Shown: piece after piece, positions 1 to 9,300 of the stretch
Position numbering within the stretch: position 1 is the first letter of the stretch
Layout: the number at the start of each line of letters is the position of its first letter
DNA from: Chloroflexota bacterium
Lineage (GTDB): Bacteria > Chloroflexota > Anaerolineae > JAAYZQ01
Length of the DNA: 64,000 nt
Assembly: GCA_018606645.1 (NCBI GenBank)
Contig: JAGVRI010000001.1
Location: 62,001 to 126,000, forward strand
Reading direction: 5' to 3'
The notes under the pieces: generated by a model
The model's database searches: none
What the model was told of the DNA's origin: nothing
Seen by the model: the letters and a program-made list of their open reading frames with translations, nothing else
Translations under genes and position numbers: made by a program

Positions 1-1065
1 TTGGCCGTCACCGGGCTGGAGATGGGGGCCATCGCCCTGCAGGATGATCAGCGCTCCGGGTTGGTCCTGCACAGCCACCAGGGGATGTCTGCCGGTCTGG
101 TGAGCTGGCTTCAAGGCAAGATAGGACACAAGCGGTTGGACCTGTGGCCGGAGGGTGAGGAACTCTGGATCGAAGAAGTGCCGGCCGATGAATCCATCGT
201 TCCGGCGGCGATTCAGGAGGACGGCATCCGGCTGATCCTGGAGGTCCCGTTGCTGGCCGAAGGGCGTCTGGTGGGCCTGCTGGCCGTGGCTACGCGGCGG
301 TCCCAACCGTTCTCGGTCGAAGAGCAGTCCCTTCTCCAGGCCATTGGCCATCAACTGGGAACTGCCATCGCCAATGCCCGGCTGCGTCAAGAGGCGCTGA
401 CCGCCGAACGGCTGGCCGCGGTGGGCCGGATGGCGGCCAGCGTGGCCCACGACCTGCGGAGTCCTCTGGGCGGCATTCTGCGGTGTGCCGAGTTTCTCGC
501 CCGGCCGGAGATTTCGCCGGCCACCCGTCAGAAACTCAGCAAGGCGGTTGTCTCCCTGACCCACCGCCTGCTCAACACTACCCAGCAGATCCTGGACTAT
601 GTCCGGGGCGGGCCGTTGCCGCTGCGCAAAAGCCCCTGCGACCTGTCCGAGTTTCTAGACGAAGTGCTGGCTGTGCTCGAAGTGGACTTTTGCGATCGCG
701 GGATCGAGGTGGTGCGACGGTGTCAGTTTGACGGCCCGGTGGTGATGGATGCCAACCGGATCGCTCAGGTGGTGTACAACATCGCCGCCAACGCCCAAGA
801 CGCCATGCCTGGCGGAGGAACCTTTACCGTGGAGGCTCGCCAGGAGAGGTCCCGGTTGGAGCTGCGCTTCTCCGATACCGGCCCCGGAGTCCCGGAAGAG
901 TTCAAGGAACGGATTTTTGAGCCTTTTTTCAGCTTGGGCAAGCGCGATGGGGCCGGCCTGGGACTGTCCATCGCTCGACGCATCGTCGAGGAGCATGGCG
1001 GGCAGCTTTGGGTGGAGAACTCTGAGGGGCAGGGGGCTACGTTTGTTGTCTCGCTGCCGCTGTGA
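1..1065 (+). CDS. GAF-domain sensor histidine kinase, 5' end outside window
   Basis: A sensor kinase that would autophosphorylate on histidine and pass phosphate to a response regulator. Residues about 1-125 read as a GAF sensor domain. The HisKA H-box follows with VAHDLRSPLGG (phospho-acceptor His150 in window numbering). The ATPase domain has an N-box (NIAANAQDAM, Asn264), a G1 box (DTGPGVP) and a G2 box (GAGLGLSIAR). The frame is open to base 1, so the TTG there need not be the start and more sensor domains may lie upstream. No membrane segment is visible in this part. The nearest response regulator (1733-2380) is NarL type, whose usual partners carry HisKA_3 rather than HisKA, so pairing is uncertain. 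Confidence 0.9.
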   Translation: MAVTGLEMGAIALQDDQRSGLVLHSHQGMSAGLVSWLQGKIGHKRLDLWPEGEELWIEEVPADESIVPAAIQEDGIRLILEVPLLAEGRLVGLLAVATRRSQPFSVEEQSLLQAIGHQLGTAIANARLRQEALTAERLAAVGRMAASVAHDLRSPLGGILRCAEFLARPEISPATRQKLSKAVVSLTHRLLNTTQQILDYVRGGPLPLRKSPCDLSEFLDEVLAVLEVDFCDRGIEVVRRCQFDGPVVMDANRIAQVVYNIAANAQDAMPGGGTFTVEARQERSRLELRFSDTGPGVPEEFKERIFEPFFSLGKRDGAGLGLSIARRIVEEHGGQLWVENSEGQGATFVVSLPL

Positions 1066-1103
1066 ACAGACGATCTAGATGACGTCCGCTGGAGGAAGAT
1101 ACG

Positions 1104-1646
1104 ATGGCGTTCGTGAAGAAACGACTGTACCTGCTGGTGGCGTTCCTGGCGGCGTATGTGGTCTACAGTGCGGTCCACGAAGGCGGGCATTACCTGGCCT
1201 GTCGCTTACTGGGTGAGGAGGTGGTAGAGTTTCGCTTCCTGACCAACGGCTGGCTCAGCAGCCAGGTGATCTATGCCACCCCGGTCGCTGAGCGAGTCGG
1301 AGTCCGCTGGTTGGTCATTGCCTGGCTGCCGGCGGTGATGACCACGCTGATTGGCTACCTGGTCTATGGAACACGGCGCCGCTGGCTGACGCGGTGGCCG
1401 TGGGTGAACGTCCTGCTGTGGTACATAGGGGCGTGTTTCCTGGTGTTCGATCCTCTCTACTATGCCGTCCTTTCCTTCTGGTTCGGCGGGGATATTTACG
1501 CCGCAGCAGCGGTGGGTTGGCCGGTGTGGCCCATCCGCGCCTTGGCGGCGATCATCCTGGCATTCAATGGGTGGTTGGTCCTGCGCTGGCAACGGGAGGC
1601 CCGCGCTCGTCCCGAAGTCTATCGGCCGGCGACCAGTTTCGGCTAA
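1104..1646 (+). CDS. small polytopic membrane protein with HEXXH motif (M50-like metalloprotease)
   Basis: A 180-residue integral membrane protein. The first hydrophobic segment carries HEGGH at residues 25-29, a zinc-binding HEXXH placed inside a membrane helix as in site-2 (M50) proteases. At least three further hydrophobic stretches follow (about 70-90, 105-125, 145-165), two of them rich in Trp and Tyr. The second M50 signature (NxxPxxxLDG) is not seen; an Asp at about residue 119 (FDPLYY) could be the third metal ligand. It begins 38 bases after the kinase with the purine-rich GGAGGAAG before ATG and is probably co-transcribed with it. Protease activity is inferred from the motif only; a non-catalytic membrane role remains possible. 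Confidence 0.7.
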   Translation: MAFVKKRLYLLVAFLAAYVVYSAVHEGGHYLACRLLGEEVVEFRFLTNGWLSSQVIYATPVAERVGVRWLVIAWLPAVMTTLIGYLVYGTRRRWLTRWPWVNVLLWYIGACFLVFDPLYYAVLSFWFGGDIYAAAAVGWPVWPIRALAAIILAFNGWLVLRWQREARARPEVYRPATSFG

Positions 1647-1732
1647 AGATGCCTAGCTTCGGCCCTTCCGCTGGCCTTGCCTCAGAGCCGGTCCATGAGG
1701 GTCCTCAACCGATCCACCACGGCGGGGTGCGA

Positions 1733-2380
1733 CTATTCTGTGGAAACCCACCCTTTCCGCTGCGCCCACAGGGCGGCCTCGGTGCGGGAACCCACATTCA
1801 ATTTGTCATAGATATGGGTCAGGTGGGTCTCTATCGTCCGAATGCTCAGGCCGAGCTGGCGGGCGATCTGGTAATTGGTGTAGCCCTGGGCGAGAAGGCA
1901 CAACACCTCCCGCTCCCTAGGGGTGAGCTCGTCTGCGGATGTCCGTTGTCTGGTGCCGGAAAGATGGCGGATGACCACGGCTGCAACCGAAGGCGGCAGC
2001 ACCGATTCCCCTCGACTGGTGGCCCGAATGGCGTCCAGCAGTTCATTCAGGCTTACCGTTTTGGGCAGGTAGCTGGTCGCTCCCGCCTCCAGGAGGGGGA
2101 TCACATGATCCGCCTCATCAAGAGCGGTCAAGACCAGCACCCGGGTACGGGGGCATTCCTTGAGAATGCGCCGGGTGGCTTCCAATCCATCGAGCCGGGG
2201 CATGGCGATGTCCATCACAATCACGTCGGGCTGGAGCGCCTTCGCTTGAGCCACGGTCTCTTCACCGGTCCCCGCCTGGCCCACCACCTTCATATCCGGT
2301 TGATGGTCCACCAGTTCGGCGGTTGCCTCGCGCAACACGACATGATCATCCGCCAACAGGACGCGGATCTTGCCTCCCAT
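1733..2380 (-). CDS. NarL/FixJ-family response regulator
   Basis: Two-domain transcription factor of 215 residues. The receiver domain (about 5-120) has the acidic pair Asp11-Asp12, phospho-acceptor Asp57 (VIVMDIAMP), a Thr in VLVLTALDE, and Lys at YLPKTV. The C-terminal LuxR-type helix-turn-helix (about 150-210) begins LTPREREVLCLLAQGYTN and contains the recognition helix around SIRTIETHLTHIYDKL. ATG is preceded by GGGGAGGATA on the minus strand. It is convergent with the protease gene and transcribed from its own promoter (2452-2424). Its target genes and cognate kinase cannot be read from the sequence. Confidence 0.95.
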   Translation of the reverse strand: MGGKIRVLLADDHVVLREATAELVDHQPDMKVVGQAGTGEETVAQAKALQPDVIVMDIAMPRLDGLEATRRILKECPRTRVLVLTALDEADHVIPLLEAGATSYLPKTVSLNELLDAIRATSRGESVLPPSVAAVVIRHLSGTRQRTSADELTPREREVLCLLAQGYTNYQIARQLGLSIRTIETHLTHIYDKLNVGSRTEAALWAQRKGWVSTE

Positions 2381-2423
2381 TATCCTCCCCCTTGTGGCAC
2401 ATGCGCACTATATTGGCCCTTTC

Positions 2424-2452
2424 AGTATAGCACAGTGCGCCTCCGATGTCCA
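2424..2452 (-). promoter_or_regulatory. sigma70-type promoter of the response regulator
   Basis: On the minus strand the -35 TGGACA (2452-2447) and -10 TATACT (2429-2424) are separated by 17 bp. Each box differs from consensus by one base. The start codon at 2380 lies about 36 bases downstream of the expected transcription start. Confidence 0.65.
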
Positions 2453-2517
2453 CCGCCTGCTCTACGGTGGCTAGGGCTGCGGTGGGCAGCAGGTGATGGT
2501 TGCTCTCAGGGCCAGGG

Positions 2518-2546
2518 TTGACGTGGATTTCCAGCGGTGTTATAAT
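2518..2546 (+). promoter_or_regulatory. sigma70-type promoter of the M29 aminopeptidase
   Basis: The -35 TTGACG (2518-2523) and a perfect -10 TATAAT (2541-2546) are 17 bp apart. An AAGGAG-like ribosome site (GGAAGGAG, 2561-2568) lies just before ATG 2575, so the leader is short, about 20 bases. Confidence 0.8.
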
Positions 2547-2574
2547 CCATCTAGCTTGACGGAAGGAGAAAATC

Positions 2575-3684
2575 ATGTACGACCCCCGTGTAGAAGCAGT
2601 GGCCCGGATTCTGGTGGATTATTCGGTGAATGTTCAGCCTGGTGAACTGGTCCAGATCCGAGGTACTCCGGAAGGGGCTCCCCTGATCCTGGCCGTCTAT
2701 CAACGCATCCTGGAGCGGGGAGGGTATCCCTGGTTGCGGCTTGGCCTCGATGAGGCAGCCGAGATTTTGTTCAAATATGCCAGCGATGCCCAACTCGATT
2801 TTGTGCCCGAGATCGACCGCCAGATTATTGAACAGATCGATGCCCAGATCAGCATTTGGACCGAGCTTAACACCAAGGCACTAACCAACATCGACCCGGC
2901 CAGACAGTCAAGGTTCCAGGCCGCCCGCCGCCCACTGACCGAGCGGTTCCTGGAACGGGCTGCCAGAAAAGAACTCAAGTGGACCGGCACGCTCTATCCG
3001 ACCCAGGCTTTTGCTCAGGATGCCGAGATGTCGTTACGCGAGTTTGAGGATTTTTACTACCGCGCGGCTCTGGTCCATGAGTCCGATCCCATCGCTGCCT
3101 GGCAGGCCATTTCCAGGGATCAACAGCGGCTGATTGATTGGCTGTCGGATAAAGACCAGGTGCGCCTGGTGGGACCCGACACTGATCTAACTCTGTCGAT
3201 CCAGGGCCGACACTGGGTCAATTGTGATGGACGCGAAAACTTTCCGGATGGCGAGATCTTTACCGGTCCTGTCGAAGGGAGCGTCAACGGCCATGTGCGT
3301 TTCACCTATCCCGCCTGCACCGATGGCCGCGAGGTGGAAGATGTCCGTCTGTGGTTTGAGAATGGCCGGGTGGTCAAAGCCACTGCAGCCAAAAACGAGG
3401 CGTTTTTGCTCACCATGCTGGACACCGACGAGGGAGCTCGCTATTTAGGCGAATTTGCCTTTGGCACCAACCAGGGCATTCAACGGTTCACCAAGAACAC
3501 CCTCTTTGACGAAAAGATCGGGGGAACGGTCCACATGGCCCTTGGCGCCGGGTATCCGGAGAGCGGAAGCAAGAACCGGTCTGCGATCCATTGGGATATG
3601 GTATGCGATCTGCGCCAGGGGGGCGAGGTGTGGGTGGATGGGGTCCTGTTCGCCCGTGACGGCAAATTCACCATAACTCTTTGA
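2575..3684 (+). CDS. M29-family aminopeptidase (thermophilic metallopeptidase)
   Basis: Cytoplasmic metallo-exopeptidase of 369 residues, the usual length for the AmpS/AmpT family, which removes N-terminal residues from peptides using two metal ions. Metal-site signatures are visible in order: NFPDGEIFTGP (first Glu), GEFAFGTN (second Glu), IGGTVHMALG (His) and IHWDMVCDL (His and Asp). The N-terminal part (RILVDYSVNVQPGELVQI) matches the family opening. It stands alone with its own promoter and a good ribosome site. It fits a peptide-degrading lifestyle together with the iorAB and AOR genes further on. No truncation seen. Confidence 0.93.
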   Translation: MYDPRVEAVARILVDYSVNVQPGELVQIRGTPEGAPLILAVYQRILERGGYPWLRLGLDEAAEILFKYASDAQLDFVPEIDRQIIEQIDAQISIWTELNTKALTNIDPARQSRFQAARRPLTERFLERAARKELKWTGTLYPTQAFAQDAEMSLREFEDFYYRAALVHESDPIAAWQAISRDQQRLIDWLSDKDQVRLVGPDTDLTLSIQGRHWVNCDGRENFPDGEIFTGPVEGSVNGHVRFTYPACTDGREVEDVRLWFENGRVVKATAAKNEAFLLTMLDTDEGARYLGEFAFGTNQGIQRFTKNTLFDEKIGGTVHMALGAGYPESGSKNRSAIHWDMVCDLRQGGEVWVDGVLFARDGKFTITL

Positions 3685-3817
3685 TTCCGTCCTCACCTGA
3701 CGGTTTCTTGGGTACCCTGGAACCTTTGGCGATGCGTTTGCGTCTAATTAAGAAGCGCATCCCAAAAATTCAGGGGAAGCTTTCATCGTTTGCGTTACGA
3801 AACGGGGAAAGGAGCGG

Positions 3818-6313
3818 ATGCAGGTCCGTTTTTGCCGTCACTTCGGGAAGGGGATAGCCCTATTTCTCGGTCTTGTCGTCATACTGGGCCTGATCGTTTA
3901 CGTGCGGCTGCTGGCCGATCTGCCGTCGCTCAGCGATCTCCAGAGTTATACGGCCGCGCCCAGCAGCAAGGTCTACGACCGGTACGGTCGTTTGCTGTTT
4001 GAGATGTTGCCCCCTCACGCCGGCCGCCATTCCCCGATCCCGCTCGACGAAGTCCCGGAAGAATTACGCCAGGCGACCATCGCCACGGAAGATGCATCGT
4101 TCTACCAGAACCCTGGAGTGGACCTGTGGGCCATCTTCCGCGCGGTATGGATCAACCTGCGCGGGGGGGAGGTGCTGGCGGGTGGAAGCACGATCACGCA
4201 GCAGTTGGCCCGGAATCTGCTCCTCAGTTCCGAAGAGCGATACGAGCGCACCTTTGCCCGCAAACTACGAGAGACGGTACTCGCCTGGCGGTTGGCGCGC
4301 CAGTACTCCAAGGACCAGATCCTGGAACTGTATCTGAATGAGATCTATTATGGCAACCTGGCCTATGGGGTCGAGGCGGCAGCCCAGGCGTACTTTGGTA
4401 AGCACGCTCGTGACCTGGACCTGGCGGAATGCGCTCTGCTGGCCGGGCTGCCCCAGGCTCCGGCTCTGTACAACCCGCTGGAGAACATGAAACGGGCCAA
4501 GGAGCGTCAGGCGGTGGTCCTGGACCTGATGGTCAAGCACGGCTATATCACGCCGGAACGGGCCCGTCTGGCCCGAGAGGAGAAGCTGTACTTTGCTCCC
4601 GCTCCCTTTGAAATCCGCGCGCCCCATTTTGTCTTCTATGTGCGGAGTTTGTTGGAGCAAGAGTTGGGGCTGGGCCGCCTGGAGCAAGGCGGGCTGCACA
4701 TCTACACCACGCTAGATCTCGACCTCAACGAGACCGCCCGCGATATCATCCGCTATCGGCTGAGACGCCTGGCGGAATGCCACGGAGAGCGTGAGCAATG
4801 CCCGCCCGGCGGCCACAATGTGCGCAATGCCGCTCTGGTCGCCCTGGATCCGCAGACGGGTGAGATCCTGGCCATGGTCGGCAGCCCCGATTATTTTTCC
4901 AGGCGGATCGATGGGGCAGTGAACGGCACCACCGCCCTGCGCCAGCCCGGATCGTCCATCAAGCCGATCACCTATGCGGCGGCCTTTGAACGAGGTCAGT
5001 TCACCGCCGCCACCGTGTTGTTCGACGTGCGGACTGCGTTTGTCACCAAGGAAGGGATGCCCTATGTGCCGCTGAACTACGACCTCCAGTTCCGGGGGCC
5101 GGTGCGGTTGCGCGAAGCGTTGGCTTCCTCCTACAACGTGATCGCGGTGAAGGTACTGGACGCGGTGGGGGTGGAGGCCATGACCCACCTGGCCCGCCGG
5201 CTGGGCATCACAACCTTTGATGACCCGGACCGACTGGGGCTGGCCGTTACCCTGGGAGGCGGTGAAGTGCGTTTGTTGGAAGAGACAGCGGCCTATGCCG
5301 CCTTTGCCAACGGCGGATATCGGGTGCATCCGATTGCCATCCGGCGGGTGGAGGATCCGCAGGGCCACATCCCGTGGACCTCGCCATCGGGAGGGAACGG
5401 GATAGGTCCCCGGGTGCTGGACGAACGGGTTGCGTACCTCATCACCCATATCCTGAGCGATGACCTGGCCCGCAGTCCTTCTTTTGGCGAGCACAGTGTG
5501 CTCCGCCTGAGCCGTCCGGCGGCAGTGAAAACGGGCACAACCACCGACTTTCGGGACAACTGGACGGTGGGGTACACGCCGGAGTTGGTGGTGGGGGTAT
5601 GGGTGGGCAACGCCGACAACGAACCGATGCGCGATATCTCGGGCATCAGCGGGGCGGCTCCCATCTGGCACGATGTCATGGAGGCAGCGCTCAAGGGCCG
5701 TCCCGTCCGCGAATTTCAGCGCCCGGATGGCTTGGTGGAGATCGAGGTATGTGCACTGTCGGGCTTGTTGCCGGGGCCTGATTGCCCTCATCGGGTCAGA
5801 GAACTTTTTATTGAGGGGACCGAGCCGACTCGAATTTGCTCCATGCATCAGCATCTGGCGCTCGATCGAGCCACCGGGCTGCCGGCCACGGCCGATACTC
5901 CGCCGGAGCAAATTGCGCGCCGCGTCTATGTCGCCTGGCCGCCGGAAGCCCAGGACTGGGCCAGGGAGCAGGGGATTGCGGAGGTTGGGACACAGACCGC
6001 CGCTCTCAGCTCATCGGCCGAAGAGTATGCGCTGAAGATGAGTAGCCCAGATATGGGGGCGGTGTACCTCATCGATCCGGGACTGTCACGCGACGCCCAG
6101 CGGATCGTCGTTGCCGCATTGCCGGGTAGTCACCTCTCTTTTCAGGAGGTCACCCTGCTGGCAGATGGTCAACCACTGGCCCGTTTCTCCAGACCGCCGT
6201 ATCAAACGCTATGGCGCCTGGAGCCCGGTCTGCATCGCTTCTGGGCCGTTGGCATGACGCTGGATGGTGAACAGGTGACGAGCGATCAGATCCAGATCAA
6301 CGTCAGGGAATAG
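3818..6313 (+). CDS. pbpC: penicillin-binding protein 1C-type peptidoglycan glycosyltransferase/transpeptidase
   Basis: Bifunctional class A PBP of 831 residues. An N-terminal membrane helix (about 12-32) is followed by a GT51 glycosyltransferase domain (EDASFYQNPGVD with the catalytic Glu, then GGSTITQQLARNL). The transpeptidase domain carries SxxK at Ser379 (SSIK), SSYN as the SxN motif, and KTG at 571-573. The C-terminal about 90 residues form a beta domain resembling the BiPBP_C domain of PBP1C. The start ATG follows AAAGGAG. It lies 51 bases upstream of the alpha-2-macroglobulin gene, the same pairing as pbpC-yfhM in proteobacteria; by analogy it would repair the wall when the protease trap is engaged. 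Confidence 0.92.
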   Translation: MQVRFCRHFGKGIALFLGLVVILGLIVYVRLLADLPSLSDLQSYTAAPSSKVYDRYGRLLFEMLPPHAGRHSPIPLDEVPEELRQATIATEDASFYQNPGVDLWAIFRAVWINLRGGEVLAGGSTITQQLARNLLLSSEERYERTFARKLRETVLAWRLARQYSKDQILELYLNEIYYGNLAYGVEAAAQAYFGKHARDLDLAECALLAGLPQAPALYNPLENMKRAKERQAVVLDLMVKHGYITPERARLAREEKLYFAPAPFEIRAPHFVFYVRSLLEQELGLGRLEQGGLHIYTTLDLDLNETARDIIRYRLRRLAECHGEREQCPPGGHNVRNAALVALDPQTGEILAMVGSPDYFSRRIDGAVNGTTALRQPGSSIKPITYAAAFERGQFTAATVLFDVRTAFVTKEGMPYVPLNYDLQFRGPVRLREALASSYNVIAVKVLDAVGVEAMTHLARRLGITTFDDPDRLGLAVTLGGGEVRLLEETAAYAAFANGGYRVHPIAIRRVEDPQGHIPWTSPSGGNGIGPRVLDERVAYLITHILSDDLARSPSFGEHSVLRLSRPAAVKTGTTTDFRDNWTVGYTPELVVGVWVGNADNEPMRDISGISGAAPIWHDVMEAALKGRPVREFQRPDGLVEIEVCALSGLLPGPDCPHRVRELFIEGTEPTRICSMHQHLALDRATGLPATADTPPEQIARRVYVAWPPEAQDWAREQGIAEVGTQTAALSSSAEEYALKMSSPDMGAVYLIDPGLSRDAQRIVVAALPGSHLSFQEVTLLADGQPLARFSRPPYQTLWRLEPGLHRFWAVGMTLDGEQVTSDQIQINVRE

Positions 6314-6364
6314 ACGAGAGAAGCGACCGACCCTTCTCTCCATTAGGTGAAAGAGGTGAAAGAA

Positions 6365-9300
6365 ATGATTTCCAAGCAAAAAGCGATCCATCGGTGGCTA
6401 TCTGTTCTCGCCTTGCTGGCAGTCTTGCTGAGCGGATGTAAGCCGATTACACCCCGAGAAACGCCAACCGCCGGGGAGCCAACCGCCACCTGGACCCCTG
6501 CCCCCCCAACGGCTACCCCATTGCCGCTGCCACCCCCGCGTCTCCTTTCGCGCAGCCCGGCACCCGGCGAGGAACAACCCCTCGACGCACCGATCGTCCT
6601 GACGTTTGATCAGCCCATGGACCAGGCCAGCGTAGAGGCTGCCCTTTCGATCTCGCCCACCCTCGAAGGAGGCTTTACCTGGAGCGATGACCGAACGGTA
6701 GCCTTTGCGCCGGAACCGGGCTTTGAGCGGGGCAGGCGCTACCAGGTGACGGTGGACAAGACGGCGCGCAATGTCGAAGGGACGGCAATGGGAGAGCCGG
6801 TGGTCTTTGATTTCAGCACCGTCGGCTATCTGGTCGTCAGCCAGGTGATCCCTGGCCCGGACAGCGAGGATCTGGACCCCAATACGACGGTGACGGTCAT
6901 CTTTAATCGACCGGTGGTGCCGTTGAGCGCCATCAACCGCCAGGACGAACTACCTCAGCCGTTGACCTTCATGCCTCCTGTACGCGGAAAGGGAGAATGG
7001 TTGAACACCGCCATCTATCTCTTTCGCCCCGATGGCGGCTTTTTGCCGGCGACCCATTACCAGGCCCGGATCGCAGCCGGGCTATCGGACACCTCTGGCG
7101 GTATCCTGGCCGAGGATTACGTGTGGGAATTCACCACCATTCGCCCGGCGGCTCTGCAATTTTCCCCACCCAACGGATTCCGGTATGTGGGCCCTACCGA
7201 CGTGATCAGCGTGACGTTCAACCAGCCGATGGACCATGCGTCGGTGCAGACCCGTTTCTCGCTGGAGCTTGACGGTCAGCCGGTGGAAGGAACCTTCCGG
7301 TGGAAGGGGGCTGAAACCGCGACCGCTCCCGAAACGATGATCTTTGTGCCGGACAAGCCTCTTCTCCGCTCCGCTACCTATTCCGCCAGAGTCGCCGCCG
7401 GGGCTCGGGCCAAGGCGGGTGAACTGGCTATCACGGAAGAGATCCGCTGGAGCTTTGCGACGGTCAAAGAACCCGGTGTCGTCTCCACCGTGCCTCAGGA
7501 TGGCGAAAAGGGAGTCGCTCCTGACGCGAGCATCCAGATCGTCTTTGCCAGTCCCATGCAACGCGAGGGGTTCCTCGACCACCTGACTGTCACTCCCCAG
7601 GTCACTCCGGTCTATACCACCTGGTCCGAATACGAGACCGAAGTCCAGATTTCGTTCAAGCGGGACCCTGCCACCTCGTACAGCGTGGTGCTGGATGCGG
7701 ATACGCCAGACAAATACGGCGCGAGGCTGGGCCAGGCCACCCGCATCCGCTTCACCACCGGAGATTTGTCTCCCTATGCGACGCTGGCCACCGACGGACG
7801 GCTGGGCACCTTTAGCGCCTATACCGAGACGGTGGTCTATGCGACCTACCGCAACATCACCCAAATGGAGGTGAGCCTCTATCGCTTGAGCCCTGAAGAG
7901 TTCATGAGGTTGCTTAGCGATTGGGAAGCCTGGGACCGGTATGTCCCCCAGGAGCCCGAGTTGATCCGGCGCTGGACGCAGAGAGTGCAGGCCCCCCGCA
8001 ATCAGGTTCGTCTGGCTCGTCTCGAATTGCGCACCGGTGATGGGCAAGACCTGCCTCCGGGGCTCTACTACCTGCAGATGAGCGCGCCTGAAGTAAAACA
8101 GAAAACCCGAGATTACCGACCTTCCCGCTACATGTTCCTCAAGTCACGGCTTAACCTGGTTCTGAAGCAAACGCGGACCGAAGCGCTGGTCTGGGCGACG
8201 GACCTGGCCAGCGGTCAGCCGGTCAGCGACCTACCGGTGAACCTTTATTCCAAAACGAGTCAACCGGCTGGGTCTGGCAGAACCGACAGCGATGGGATTT
8301 TCCAGACCTATACACGGGGCCAAGACCTGTGGGATGCCTTTTTTGCCTTCACCGGCGAACCGGGCAGCCGCGATTTTGGGGTGGCCTACAACGGCTGGGA
8401 CGAGGGCATCAGCCCCTGGAACTTTGGAGTGGATTCCGAGTTTTGGAGCAGTCCGTATCAAGGCTATGTGTATACCGACCGGCCGATCTATCGCCCCGGT
8501 CAGACCGTCTATTTCAAGGCGATTATCCGCGCCGACGACGATGCGCACTATAGCATTCCGACACGGCTCCAATCCTTGCAGGTGCGGATCAACGATCCCC
8601 AAGGCAAAGAGCTGTACAAGCGCACCCTGTCCCTGAACGATATGGGGACCCTCCATGACCAGCTCGTACTGAGTGAAGAGGCGCCGCTCGGCTCCTACTA
8701 CATTGATATTCAGGACCCGGCCCAGGATTTCTACGCGGGCACCAGCTTCCTGGTGGCTGAGTACAAGAAACCGGAATACCAGGTCTCGGTAACGACCGAT
8801 CGGGACGCCTACCTGGGCGGCGACACCATTCAGGTCACGGCCGAAGCGACCTACTACTTTGGCGGGCCAGTGTCGGACGCTGAGGTCCATTGGAGCGTAC
8901 TGAGCAGCGGTTATTGGTTCAACTATCAATGCCCGGCCGGGCAGAGCTGTCCATGGTATAGCTGGAGCGACTATGAATGGGGAGCTCAGGAGGATGAGCG
9001 GTTCTACGGCGGGTTCGGCCGGCTCATCGCTGAAGGCGATGCCAGGACCGATGCCCAAGGCCGGGTGACCTTTAAGGTGCCAGCCGACATCAGCAAGGAG
9101 ACGCAAAGCCAACTCTTTACCATCGAAGTCAGCGTGACCGACATCAGTGGCCAGCAGGTGAGCAATCGTACGGCGGCCATCGTCCACCAGGGGGAGTTCT
9201 ATATCGGCATCGCTCCCCACCGCTACCTAACCCAGGTCGGGGAAGAAGCGGAGGTTGATCTCCTGACCGTAGACTGGGATAGTAAAGCCGTGGCCGGCGT

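Noticed and set aside
1394-2521. 375-codon plus-strand frame across the end of the protease gene and the response regulator
   Set aside because: It is antisense to a clear NarL-type regulator and overlaps two confident genes; no independent evidence.
3731-3761. GATGCG/CGCATC inverted repeat upstream of pbpC
   Set aside because: A 6-bp stem with an 18-19 base loop is within chance expectation and has no T-run.
4712-5911. 399-codon open frame antisense to pbpC
   Set aside because: It overlaps the transpeptidase domain completely and its translation (many His, Arg, Gln) has no family features.
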